DNA of 64,000 nucleotides from an uncultured Bacteroidales bacterium (GTDB lineage: Bacteria > Bacteroidota > Bacteroidia > Bacteroidales > UBA3824): positions 1 through 64,000 of the forward strand of contig CALFIU010000178.1 of assembly GCA_937877455.1 (NCBI GenBank), written 5' to 3'. Numbering within the stretch: the first letter of the stretch is position 1; each line of letters opens with the position of its first letter. The notes beneath the pieces are model-generated. The model was given only the letters and a program-made list of their open reading frames with translations, was not told the DNA's origin and did no database searches. Shown here one piece after another: positions 25,332 through 33,345 of the stretch. The position numbers and the translations under genes are program-made.

Positions 25332-26015
25332 ATGAAATATATTATCGTAGGACTTGGAAATTTTGGTTCTTATTTGGCCGAAAAACTTACGAGTGCAGGC
25401 AATGAAGTAATAGGAGTGGATTCTTCGTTAAGTAAGGTAGAAGCAATTCAGAGTAGAGTAACTCATGCAATGTCCTTAGATTGTACCGATGTTACAGCAA
25501 TAAATGTGTTACCAGTAAAAGAAGCCGATTGTGTTATTGTTGCAATTGGTGAGGATTTTGGTGCGTCGATACTTATAACGGCAATGTTTAAGCAGATGAA
25601 TGTCAAGCGGTTGATAAGTAGGGCAATGTCGCCACTACACCAAACTGTACTTGAAGCCATTGGTGTAAAGGAAATTGTACATCCAGAAGAAGAAGCGGCC
25701 GAAAGACTTACCGAAGTTCTGAGTCTTGCTGGTGCTATTGAGGTTTATAGCCTTAAAGATAAGCATAAAGTGGTGGAAATTAATTTGCCTGAGCGTTACG
25801 TTGGGAAAAAAGTTATTGAAACAGATATTCGTATGAAGTATCACCTTAATATTTTAACTATTGTAAAAACTGTTGTTTATAAAAATTTTATTGGTGGCGA
25901 AAAAACAAGACAAGACGTACTTGATTATGTAAGCCCTCAAACTGTACTCGAAAAAGGCGATATTATTGTTGTTTTTGGAAAAAGTAGCGATTTAAAAACC
26001 TTTGTAGAGGGATAA
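25332..26015 (+). CDS. ktrA: Potassium uptake regulatory subunit KtrA/TrkA (RCK domain)
   Basis: At 227 residues it has one RCK_N domain (residues 1-120) with the Rossmann motif IIVGLGNFGSYLAEKL and the acidic ribose-binding residue in VIGVDSS, followed by a TrkA_C domain (ending VLEKGDIIVVFGKSSDLKTF). This single-unit form is like KtrA rather than the double TrkA. It binds nucleotides and gates the KtrB channel encoded just before it. The next gene begins at the base after its stop codon. Confidence 0.93.
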   Translation: MKYIIVGLGNFGSYLAEKLTSAGNEVIGVDSSLSKVEAIQSRVTHAMSLDCTDVTAINVLPVKEADCVIVAIGEDFGASILITAMFKQMNVKRLISRAMSPLHQTVLEAIGVKEIVHPEEEAAERLTEVLSLAGAIEVYSLKDKHKVVEINLPERYVGKKVIETDIRMKYHLNILTIVKTVVYKNFIGGEKTRQDVLDYVSPQTVLEKGDIIVVFGKSSDLKTFVEG

Positions 26016-27254
26016 ATGAAAATGCGAAATTTTATATTTTTGTTTTTTTTATTGGTAAATTTTAGTGCGTGGGCTCAACAATTCCCTGAGTATTGTGCTA
26101 CGGAAGTAAAAACAGCGCGTATTTTAAAAACTGGCGAGGATTTTGGCTGGCCGATTTGCAATCTTGGTGAAAGTTTGCAGTTAACTTTTGATGTATTGGA
26201 TGATAATAATAGCCAGTTGACTTATAGAATTTTTCATTGTGATGCTTTTTTTAACATTGACGATTTAGATTTTTCAGATTATGCTGAAGGTTTTGATAAT
26301 CTGCCACTTGATGATTATGGGAGTTCGTTTAATACTTATCAAAAATATTCGCATTATAGTTTAGTTATTCCAAATGATAACATCAAATTGACTATAAGTG
26401 GCAATTATATCGTTAAAATTTACGACGATAATCAAAATGTTATTCTTTCTAAGGTTTTTATGGTAGCAGAAAATACCAAAAATTTTGATGTAAATGCTAC
26501 TATAAAAAAGCCATTGTCGGCAGAGCTATCGTTTGATAGTCAGCAAGTTGAGGTTTCAATAGATAATTCGCGGGCTCGTATTGCAAATCCCGACAAAAAT
26601 ATTATGGTATTTGCAATGCAAAATAGCAATTTTTTTACACGTAAACGTTTGGAAATTAGTTATTTAAGTCCAAATGAAATATTATATTCAAAAAATTACG
26701 GCGCAAATATTTTTTACGGTGGAGCAGAATTTTTGAAATTTGATGCTAAGGATGTAAATTTCACAGCCTTGGGTGTTGATAAAATTGTTTTGCAAAATGG
26801 ATTGTATAATTATCATCTTTCTGTTAATGAGCCAGTTAGTTTGTCTTATTCATTTGCAGTTGATCTTAATGGTAGTTATTACATAAAAAACGATAAGGGA
26901 TTTGATAGTAACCTCGAATCTGATTATGTAAATGTTTGGTTTTCTTTAAAATACGATAGATTTTTAGATGGTAATGTATATGTTGTTGGCGATTTTACAA
27001 ACTATCTGCTTGTGGATGATTATAAACTTAATTTTAATTCAAAAACAATGTTGTACGAAACACAACAGCTTGTAAAACAAGGGCTTTATAATTATCAATA
27101 TGTGGTTTTGTTGAATGATGGTAGCGTTGTTTTTCCAAATGGTTCTTGGCGCGAAACCGAAAACGACTATCTTTTTTGTGTTTATGTTAATGATTTTTCA
27201 AAGCGTGGCGATAGGTTGGAAATATTTAAAAGTGTCAATTCTCAAAAAAATTAA
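26016..27254 (+). CDS. Type IX secretion system Plug protein (DUF5103)
   Basis: A 412-residue exported protein. The signal peptide is about 20 residues (ends FSAWA) with Gln-Gln at +1. Early motifs VKTARILKTGEDFGWPICNLGES and LTYRIFHCDAFF (split here), then FNTYQKYSHYSLVIPN and FMVAENTK, fit DUF5103. Proteins of this family plug the periplasmic end of the SprA translocon of the type IX secretion system in the Flavobacterium structure. The N-terminal half is immunoglobulin-like and the second half is beta-rich. It starts at the base after ktrA's stop, and its last 20 bases overlap the convergent HAD gene. The pairing with a K+ channel gene is not explained by function. Confidence 0.8.
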   Translation: MKMRNFIFLFFLLVNFSAWAQQFPEYCATEVKTARILKTGEDFGWPICNLGESLQLTFDVLDDNNSQLTYRIFHCDAFFNIDDLDFSDYAEGFDNLPLDDYGSSFNTYQKYSHYSLVIPNDNIKLTISGNYIVKIYDDNQNVILSKVFMVAENTKNFDVNATIKKPLSAELSFDSQQVEVSIDNSRARIANPDKNIMVFAMQNSNFFTRKRLEISYLSPNEILYSKNYGANIFYGGAEFLKFDAKDVNFTALGVDKIVLQNGLYNYHLSVNEPVSLSYSFAVDLNGSYYIKNDKGFDSNLESDYVNVWFSLKYDRFLDGNVYVVGDFTNYLLVDDYKLNFNSKTMLYETQQLVKQGLYNYQYVVLLNDGSVVFPNGSWRETENDYLFCVYVNDFSKRGDRLEIFKSVNSQKN

Positions 27255-28077
27255 AATATTGCTTTAGTGCTTGAGAAAAGCCATCGTCGTCGTTAGAATC
27301 GGTATTATTGTATTTTTTACGCAAATCTTTTGGTGCATTGTTGGTTACAAAACTATGTCCACAAAAATCGAGAAAATCAATGTCGTTGTAGTCGTTTCCT
27401 ATGCCTAAAATATTGTTTTTATTTATGTTGTGGAGTTTTGCAATATATTCTACGGCGTATTTTTTTGAGATGTTTTTTGGGTAAATTTCAAGCCAAATAT
27501 TTTTGCCATTTTGTGGCGAGGTTGCTTTTATGATATTGATATTTTGTGTTTGTTCTAATATTTTTTGTTTAATTGTTTCAAATTTATGCTCTTGTCCTTG
27601 GGCAAAAATTGCAATTAGTTGTACCGAATCGCCAATGTTTTTTGGTTCAAGTGGTTGGCAAAAACTTTCATAAATTTTTAGTCTTTTAGCAAAATCATCT
27701 TCAATAAAACTTTGATGATAAAAAAATCTGTGGTTTTCTGGAATCTTTTGCGAAACACAAAAGTTAATACTTTCATTTTTAAGTATTTCGATGGCAATTA
27801 ATACATCTTTTTGAGCTATATGTTTAGCATATAATATTTTATCTGTGTTTTTACAAAACACGCCAGCTCCAGTAGAAAAGGCAATGTAGTCGTGAGGACA
27901 ATTTATATCAACGGCTCTACGACAACTATACATCGAACGTCCAGTTGCAAAAACTCTTATTACGCCTATTTCGCCAAGTTTTTTTAATGTTTCAAGGTTT
28001 TTTTTAGAAATTTTGCCGTGGCTATTGAGTAATGTTCCGTCAAGGTCGGTAATTACCATTTTTATTTGGCTGCGCAT
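27235..28077 (-). CDS. HAD-superfamily phosphatase, Cof type (IIB)
   Basis: A 280-residue cytosolic hydrolase. Motif I is DLDGTLLNSHG (nucleophile D11, general acid D13), motif II ATGRS, motif III Lys in ISKKY, and motif IV GNDYNDIDFL. The cap domain lies between residues 85 and 200, as in Cof/YbiV-type sugar-phosphate phosphatases. The substrate cannot be read from sequence. Its 3' end overlaps the convergent Plug gene by 20 bases. The 96-base divergent gap to the SixA gene carries a promoter for each side. Confidence 0.88.
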   Translation of the reverse strand: MRSQIKMVITDLDGTLLNSHGKISKKNLETLKKLGEIGVIRVFATGRSMYSCRRAVDINCPHDYIAFSTGAGVFCKNTDKILYAKHIAQKDVLIAIEILKNESINFCVSQKIPENHRFFYHQSFIEDDFAKRLKIYESFCQPLEPKNIGDSVQLIAIFAQGQEHKFETIKQKILEQTQNINIIKATSPQNGKNIWLEIYPKNISKKYAVEYIAKLHNINKNNILGIGNDYNDIDFLDFCGHSFVTNNAPKDLRKKYNNTDSNDDDGFSQALKQYFNFFEN

Positions 28078-28101
28078 TTTTTACGTTTTTTTGATTTTAT
28101 C

Positions 28102-28133
28102 TTGCAAAAATAAACATTATTTTTCTAATTTTG
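28102..28133 (+). promoter_or_regulatory. Candidate promoter TTG-N21-TAATTTTG for the sixA gene
   Basis: TTG at 28102-28104 and TAATTTTG at 28126-28133 match the Bacteroidota -33/-7 layout, 40 bases before the ATG at 28174. The same region holds TATTTTTG (minus, 28104-28111) for the HAD gene. Confidence 0.55.
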
Positions 28134-28173
28134 TTGCACAAAAAATTGAAAAAGTATATATTTTTTTGATAAG

Positions 28174-28680
28174 ATGTATTTAAGGGAAGGTTGTAAAAAT
28201 TTATTTTTAATGCGTCATGGTCAGGCAGTTCAGATGGATAACCTTGACGATAGAGAGCGTCCATTAACAAAAGTTGGACAACAAAATGTTGAGTCTATTG
28301 GTTTAATGCTTAAAAACAATGGTATTAAAATAGATTTAATTATAACTTCACCAGCACAACGTGCTTTGCAGACAGCCGAGATTGTAAAAAAGATGGCAGA
28401 TTTCAATTGCGATGTGGTTGTTGAGGAAACATTATATTTTTATAGTTTAAAAACTATATTTGAAAAAATAAGAAATGTTGATGATAAAATTAACAATTTG
28501 TTTCTTGTAGGACATAATCCTATTTTGGAAAATGCAGTTAGAGAACTTTCGTGTCAACACACAAGTTTAGCAATAAAACCCGGCAACATTGTTTGTTTAC
28601 AGTCTAACATAAAATCGTGGCACGAAACGGCAAATAGTGCTTTTGTTTTCAATTTTATGAAGTTTCCTGATGTTGATTAA
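28174..28680 (+). CDS. sixA: SixA-type phosphohistidine phosphatase
   Basis: A 168-residue histidine phosphatase of the RHG family. The catalytic phosphohistidine is H15 in NLFLMRHGQA and the second His is in FLVGHNPILENAV; ITSPAQRALQTAE holds the conserved Arg. SixA proteins remove phosphate from histidine of phosphorelay proteins or PTS proteins. The start at 28174 gives a 7-residue extension before the usual MKNLFLMRHG-like beginning. The glutaminyl cyclase gene follows after 11 bases. Confidence 0.88.
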   Translation: MYLREGCKNLFLMRHGQAVQMDNLDDRERPLTKVGQQNVESIGLMLKNNGIKIDLIITSPAQRALQTAEIVKKMADFNCDVVVEETLYFYSLKTIFEKIRNVDDKINNLFLVGHNPILENAVRELSCQHTSLAIKPGNIVCLQSNIKSWHETANSAFVFNFMKFPDVD

Positions 28681-28691
28681 TTTGTATTAAA

Positions 28692-29783
28692 ATGAATTTT
28701 AACCAAGTATTTATTTTATTGTGTTTGGTGTTTTTGACTTCGTGTTTTAGCAACGATGAGAGTAAATATGGAGGTAATAATGCCAATAAAAATCAAACTA
28801 TTGAACAACCAAAGTCGCATTGTAAGTTGAAGGTGGAAAATGTTAATAAAACTTCAAAAAACGTTTGGGGCGATATTATGGAAATTTCGATTGTTTGCGA
28901 CAGTATCCAAATTGATTCAGCAATAATAAAGGTGGCAGAAAAAAAAGTTGGCGTTGTAACACCACAAAATCCGTTTTTAAAATTTGATACAAAAAAATCT
29001 ACCGTTGGCAATATAAGCGTAATGTCGGAAATATTTTTCGATGGGAAAAAAGAGTTTAAGTCTTCGAGTTTTATCCTCTATTCTGATATTGACCCAGTTG
29101 TAAAAAGTTATAAAATTGTAAAAACTTATAAGCATGATGTTAATGCTTATACACAAGGTCTTGTTTACGAAAACGGATGTTTTTATGAGTCAACGGGGCT
29201 TTATCGCGAATCGTCGCTTAGAAAAGTAAAACTCGAAACTGGCGAAATTCTTCAAAGTTTTCTTTTGCCAGCAGAATTTTTTGGCGAAGGTTTAGCATTG
29301 ATAGACAATAAGTTGGTGCAATTGACGTGGAAAAATCAAAAAGGTTTTGTTTACGACAAGCAAACATTTTCTAAGATTGGTGAATTTCAAATTTTTACAG
29401 AAGGTTGGGGATTATCACCATACGGCGACACATTGCTACTAACCGACGGAACAGAAAATATGTTTTTTCTCGAAAAAAATTCGTTTTCTGTACAAAAAAA
29501 TATTCAAGTTTACGACAACAATGGACCTGTAAAAATGCTTAACGAAACAGAAGTTATAGGAAATTTGATTTATGCTAATATTTATCAAAAAGATTTAATT
29601 GCTGTTATTGATTTAAATACTGGAAAAGTGTTGAATTACATTAATTTAGCAGGTATTTTGCCAGCCAATCTTGTAACTAACCAAACCGACGTACTCAATG
29701 GTATAGCTTACGATAAAGATAATGATAGATTTTTTGTAACGGGGAAAAAATGGCCTTTACTTTTTGAAATTAAAATTAATTAA
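28692..29783 (+). CDS. Lipoprotein glutaminyl-peptide cyclotransferase (plant-type beta-propeller)
   Basis: Converts N-terminal Gln of exported proteins to pyroglutamate. It has 363 residues, with lipobox LTSC at residues 15-18, a 110-residue beta domain, then the Glu_cyclase_2 propeller: KTYKHDVNAYTQGLVYENG, FYESTGLYRESSLRKVKLETG split over about residues 165-185, FGEGLALIDNKLVQLTWKN, and NGIAYDKDNDRFFVTGKKWP. These match the five-bladed plant-type cyclases that act in the periplasm of Bacteroidota. At least 13 exported proteins in the window show Gln at +1 after signal peptidase cleavage, so it has clear candidate substrates. Confidence 0.88.
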   Translation: MNFNQVFILLCLVFLTSCFSNDESKYGGNNANKNQTIEQPKSHCKLKVENVNKTSKNVWGDIMEISIVCDSIQIDSAIIKVAEKKVGVVTPQNPFLKFDTKKSTVGNISVMSEIFFDGKKEFKSSSFILYSDIDPVVKSYKIVKTYKHDVNAYTQGLVYENGCFYESTGLYRESSLRKVKLETGEILQSFLLPAEFFGEGLALIDNKLVQLTWKNQKGFVYDKQTFSKIGEFQIFTEGWGLSPYGDTLLLTDGTENMFFLEKNSFSVQKNIQVYDNNGPVKMLNETEVIGNLIYANIYQKDLIAVIDLNTGKVLNYINLAGILPANLVTNQTDVLNGIAYDKDNDRFFVTGKKWPLLFEIKIN

Positions 29784-29842
29784 CGTTGCATTTTTTTATT
29801 TATAAAAAATGTTTTAATTTTGCCGTTGAAAGTTAGTAAAAT

Positions 29843-30337
29843 ATGTCTATACCAGTTTTACAATATAAATCCGAAGTGGAAGTGTTTTCACGGTTGAGTG
29901 AAGAAGAATTTGCACGACATTTTTTTAAAAAGATGCGAGGTGAGTTTGAGCAGGCATATATATTCAATCGTTGGCAACACAACCAAGAATATTCCTATAG
30001 CGGAACTTTTTTTAGGTTTGTATGGAATGGGTTTAATAGGTTTAACGGTGTGTGGGGTGGTAGTTTGAAAATTGACAAACTCAATGGACTTATAACAGTA
30101 CACAGCGTAATAGATTTTAGAGAAATTTTTATTTACTGTCTGTTGTTTACTCTTATTCCAATAATGGATTATGGAAGTCAAATGTCTTATAGAATTATCA
30201 CTTTTGCATTAATTTGGATTATTTATTTAGCTAACTTTATAATAAGTGTTGTAAGGATAAATTCTTTTTTAAAAGAATCGGCTTTGGATGTATTTATCAA
30301 TTGCGACAACACTTATAAACATAGACTTATATCATAG
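29843..30337 (+). CDS. Hypothetical membrane protein with two transmembrane helices
   Basis: A 164-residue protein without a signal peptide. The first 85 residues are soluble and aromatic-rich (FNRWQHNQEYSYSG, FNGVWGGSLKID). Two helices at about 95-112 (FIYCLLFTLIPIMDYG) and 115-137 (ITFALIWIIYLANFII) follow, then a charged tail. I do not recognise the family. A TAATTTTG box at 29815-29822 may be its -7 element. The TPP riboswitch begins immediately after its stop. Confidence 0.65.
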   Translation: MSIPVLQYKSEVEVFSRLSEEEFARHFFKKMRGEFEQAYIFNRWQHNQEYSYSGTFFRFVWNGFNRFNGVWGGSLKIDKLNGLITVHSVIDFREIFIYCLLFTLIPIMDYGSQMSYRIITFALIWIIYLANFIISVVRINSFLKESALDVFINCDNTYKHRLIS

Positions 30338-30338
30338 C

Positions 30339-30433
30339 AGACAAAGGGGGTGCTGTAGAAAACGGCTGAGATTATACCCTGATGCTAAGTAGCTCAACCT
30401 GATGCGGATAATGCCGCCGTAGGGATTTTGTCG
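30339..30433 (+). promoter_or_regulatory. TPP (thi-box) riboswitch
   Basis: Conserved elements appear in order: GGGGTGC, the core ACGGCTGAGA (30361-30370), ACCCTGAT, then ACCTGATGCGGATAATGCCG and CGTAGGGA (30398-30425). TPP binding normally switches thiamine genes off. It lies 62 bases upstream of thiS. Confidence 0.95.
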
Positions 30434-30494
30434 GACGTAAAAAAGAAAGTTTTATTTGCCCGCCTTTGCTTGCATAACATAAAAACATTAGAAA

Positions 30495-30695
30495 ATGGAT
30501 ATCAAAGTAAATGGCGAAGTTGTTTCGCTCAATGAAGGAAATATGCTTTCCGATTTGGCAGTACAGTTGAACCTTCCGAAAAATGGAATAGCGGTGGCTG
30601 TTAACCAAGAAATGGTGCCTCGTGAAAGTTGGAATGGCTTTTCTCTTAAAGAAAACGATGAAATTATTATTATAACCGCAGTTTGTGGAGGATAA
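30495..30695 (+). CDS. thiS: Thiamine sulfur-carrier protein ThiS
   Basis: A 66-residue ubiquitin-like carrier whose C-terminal Gly-Gly (TAVCGG) is adenylated and thiocarboxylated to give sulfur for the thiazole ring. Its beta-grasp fold is suggested by VNGEVVSLNEG, IAVAVNQEMVPR and NDEIIIITAVCGG. It is the first gene after the TPP riboswitch, 3 bases before thiG. Confidence 0.95.
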   Translation: MDIKVNGEVVSLNEGNMLSDLAVQLNLPKNGIAVAVNQEMVPRESWNGFSLKENDEIIIITAVCGG

Positions 30696-30698
30696 AAA

Positions 30699-31475
30699 AT
30701 GAAAAAATTAATAATAGCAGGCAAAGAATTTAATTCGCGTCTTTTTCTTGGAACAGGAAAATTTTCATCAAACCAAATAATGCAACAAGCCATTGAAGCA
30801 TCAGAAAGCCAACTTGTTACCGTTGCAATGAAACGCATAGAGCTCAACGACAAAAACGATGATATGCTAAAACACGTAATTCAAGGTGGAGTAAATTTGT
30901 TGCCAAATACATCTGGCGTAAGAGATGCAAATGAGGCTGTTTTTGCTGCTAAAATGAGTCGAGAAGCTTTTGGTACATCTTGGCTTAAACTTGAGATACA
31001 TCCAGATCCACGTTATCTTCTTCCTGATAGCGTAGAAACTTTAAAAGCAACTCAAATGCTTGTAAAAGAAGGATTTACTGTTTTGCCTTATTGTCAAGCC
31101 GACCCGACACTTTGCCGTCAACTTGAGGAAGCAGGGGCTGCTACCGTTATGCCATTGGCTGCTCCGATTGGTACAAACAAGGGATTGGCTACCAAGGATA
31201 TGTTGCGCATTATAATAGAGCAAGCAAATATTCCTGTTGTTATTGATGCGGGACTTGGTGCGCCGAGCCATGCAGCGGAAGCTATGGAGATGGGTGCCGA
31301 TGCGGTACTCGTTAATACTGCAATTGCTGTTGCTGGTAATCCTGTGCAAATGGCAAAAGCTTTTAAAATGGCGGTAGAGGCTGGTAGAATGGCTTATGAA
31401 TCTGGTTTAGGTGTTGTAAATTACAATTTGGAAGCCTCTGCATCATCGCCACTTACATCGTTTCTTGATGCGTAA
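30699..31475 (+). CDS. thiG: Thiazole synthase ThiG
   Basis: A 258-residue TIM-barrel enzyme that builds the thiazole phosphate from dehydroglycine, deoxyxylulose 5-phosphate and ThiS thiocarboxylate. The Schiff-base Lys is in VTVAMKRIEL (about residue 48). The phosphate-binding loops GLGAPSHAAEAMEMGADAVLVN (split as GLGAPSHAAEAMEMGAD then AVLVNTAIA) are present. It is translated just after thiS, and thiH lies 101 bases downstream. Confidence 0.95.
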   Translation: MKKLIIAGKEFNSRLFLGTGKFSSNQIMQQAIEASESQLVTVAMKRIELNDKNDDMLKHVIQGGVNLLPNTSGVRDANEAVFAAKMSREAFGTSWLKLEIHPDPRYLLPDSVETLKATQMLVKEGFTVLPYCQADPTLCRQLEEAGAATVMPLAAPIGTNKGLATKDMLRIIIEQANIPVVIDAGLGAPSHAAEAMEMGADAVLVNTAIAVAGNPVQMAKAFKMAVEAGRMAYESGLGVVNYNLEASASSPLTSFLDA

Positions 31476-31565
31476 ATGCTTAAAAAGTGGGTTTCTTTTG
31501 CATTTCTTGTTGCAATAAATATTTTAGGCGTAACACAAAATGCAAGAAAAATTGTGTTTAATTAA
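31476..31565 (+). CDS. Possible 29-residue membrane or signal-like peptide between thiG and thiH
   Basis: An ATG right after the thiG stop opens a 29-codon frame reading MLKKWVSFAFLVAINILG then VTQNARKIVFN. It looks like a short hydrophobic leader. It may be a remnant or chance, since no ribosome-binding signal is visible and it fills a 101-base gap. Confidence 0.2.
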   Translation: MLKKWVSFAFLVAINILGVTQNARKIVFN

Positions 31566-31576
31566 AAGGTATAAAA

Positions 31577-32710
31577 ATGTTTTCTGATGAAATAGCAAAA
31601 ATAGATTGGGAACAAACTACCAAAAAAATATATTCTAAAACAGAATCTGATGTTTTGCGAGCTTTGGCAAAAGAGCGGTGCGATGTTGAAGATTTTATGG
31701 CTTTAATTTCTCCAGCGGCTGAAAAATATATTGAACCAATGGCTCAACTTAGCAAAAAATACACTGAGGAGCGTTTTGGAAAAGTTATGTCGATGTTTAT
31801 TCCGCTTTATATAACCAATTCATGTACCAATTCGTGTGTATATTGCAGTTTTCACGTATATAATAAGATGCCGCGCAAAATTTTGACTTTTAGTCAAATA
31901 GAAGATGAATATAAAGCTATAAAAAAACTTGCGCCGTTTGAAAATCTTCTTATTGTTACAGGTGAAAATCCAGTGAAGGCTGGTGTACCGTATTTAGCAG
32001 GTGCGTTAGACATAGCAAAAAAATATTTTTCAAACCTCAAAATCGAAGTAATGCCTTTAAAAACAGAAGATTATGCTGAATTGCGTAAGCATGGTATGAA
32101 TGGTGTAATTTGCTTTCAAGAAACATATCATAAAGAAAATTACAACATTTATCACCCACGAGGAATGAAATCAAATTACGAATGGCGTGTTAATGCGTTT
32201 GATCGTATGGGGATGGCAGGCGTACATTCTATCGGTATGGGCGTGTTGATTGGTTTAGAAGAGTGGCGCACCGACATTGTAATGATGGCTTATCATTTGC
32301 GTTATTTGCAAAAAAAATATTGGAAAACCAAGTATAGTGTTAATTTCCCGCGTATGAGACCATCAGAAAACGATGGTTTTCAGCCTAATGTGGTAATGAC
32401 CGACAAACAACTTGCACAAGCAACTTTTGCAATGCGAATTTTTGACCATGATGTTGACATTTCGTATTCTACGCGTGAACCAGCCTACATTCGTGATAAT
32501 ATGGCATCTCTTGGCGTAACAACTATGAGTGCAGAATCCAGAACCGAACCTGGTGGATATTATACATATCCGCAGACATTGGAACAGTTTCACGTATCGG
32601 ATAGTAGAACAGCAAAAGAAATTTTTAATGCTTTGAAACAACATGGACGCGAGCCAGTTTGGAAGGATTGGGACGAATCGTTTGATGAACTTTCGTTGGT
32701 AAAGTGTTAA
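31577..32710 (+). CDS. thiH: 2-iminoacetate synthase ThiH (radical SAM)
   Basis: A 377-residue anaerobic enzyme that cleaves tyrosine to dehydroglycine for ThiG. The radical-SAM cluster motif CTNSCVYCSF (C-x3-C-x2-C) lies near residues 86-93; the ThiH start FSDEIAKIDWEQTTKKI and the C-terminal EPGGYYTYPQTLEQFHVSDS match the family. It is the last gene of the riboswitch operon, and a terminator follows at 32751-32780. Use of ThiH rather than the oxygen-dependent ThiO fits an anaerobic organism. Confidence 0.95.
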   Translation: MFSDEIAKIDWEQTTKKIYSKTESDVLRALAKERCDVEDFMALISPAAEKYIEPMAQLSKKYTEERFGKVMSMFIPLYITNSCTNSCVYCSFHVYNKMPRKILTFSQIEDEYKAIKKLAPFENLLIVTGENPVKAGVPYLAGALDIAKKYFSNLKIEVMPLKTEDYAELRKHGMNGVICFQETYHKENYNIYHPRGMKSNYEWRVNAFDRMGMAGVHSIGMGVLIGLEEWRTDIVMMAYHLRYLQKKYWKTKYSVNFPRMRPSENDGFQPNVVMTDKQLAQATFAMRIFDHDVDISYSTREPAYIRDNMASLGVTTMSAESRTEPGGYYTYPQTLEQFHVSDSRTAKEIFNALKQHGREPVWKDWDESFDELSLVKC

Positions 32711-32750
32711 CAAAATTATTTTTCACGTTTATATACTAAATGGATAATAA

Positions 32751-32786
32751 CAAAACAGCAGCCAAAAAACTGCTGTTTTGTTGTTT
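32751..32786 (+). terminator. Terminator of the thiSGH operon
   Basis: Perfect 11-base stem CAAAACAGCAG / CTGCTGTTTTG (32751-32761 and 32770-32780), 8-base loop, ending in a T-rich run. Confidence 0.85.
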
Positions 32787-32857
32787 TATAAACAACTTTT
32801 GGGATAAAATGTGGATAAATAGTTAAAAAAAAACATCAGTAAAAAAAACTAAAAAAT

Positions 32858-32865
32858 TACATTTG
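32858..32865 (+). promoter_or_regulatory. Candidate -7 box (TACATTTG)
   Basis: Exact TAnnTTTG match 19 bases before the ATG at 32885. The -33 element is not convincing. Confidence 0.5.
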
Positions 32866-32884
32866 TACAATTAAAAGTTACATC

Positions 32885-33115
32885 ATGGAGCAAAATATTA
32901 AAGTTTTTACAGGACAAGCCATTGAGGTAAAAATGATAAAAAATCACCTTAAAAAGAATGGTATAGAAAGTTTTGCAGATAGACACGATGTCGAAGGCGA
33001 TAGCGAATGGACAGAACGTGGTTTTGATCCGTACATTGATTTAAAAGTTGACGAAAAAGATGTAGAAAAATCGGTAAAACTTATTGAAGATTTTCTTAAC
33101 GAAAGGGCTGATTAA
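32885..33115 (+). CDS. DUF2007-like small signal-transducing protein
   Basis: A 76-residue soluble protein. It resembles the short alpha-beta DUF2007 family: IKVFTGQAIEVKMIKNHLKKNGIES in residues 5-30 (mentioned by segments), then a region ending VDEKDVEKSVKLIEDFL. The family is described as putative signal transduction or PII-like, with no proven reaction. It sits alone with its own -7-like box and a 230-base AT-rich gap before der. Function is unknown. Confidence 0.72.
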   Translation: MEQNIKVFTGQAIEVKMIKNHLKKNGIESFADRHDVEGDSEWTERGFDPYIDLKVDEKDVEKSVKLIEDFLNERAD

Positions 33116-33345
33116 TAGGATTTTAAATTAAAGTCTAATATTTCGTAGAAATATTTTGTGACAAAGGCTAAAAATTGGCGATGTCAATAAAAATTTGCAT
33201 CGTGAGATATTAGTTTGTATTGGTATAAAAAAATTTTATGTTTTTTGTGGGATAAGTAATGCTTATAGCACAATATTACAAAAAAAATATGTTGTATTTT
33301 TTATAAAAAGCAAAAAAATATTATTTTTGCAGCAAATTTTCAACT

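Noticed and set aside
30488..30853. Minus-strand open frame across thiS and the start of thiG
   Set aside because: It is a shadow of well-conserved thiamine genes and has no recognisable motif.
33116..33345. Possible tRNA or small RNA gene in the gap before der
   Set aside because: No clover-leaf, CCA-like end or stable stem was found; only AT-rich DNA and a -7-like box.
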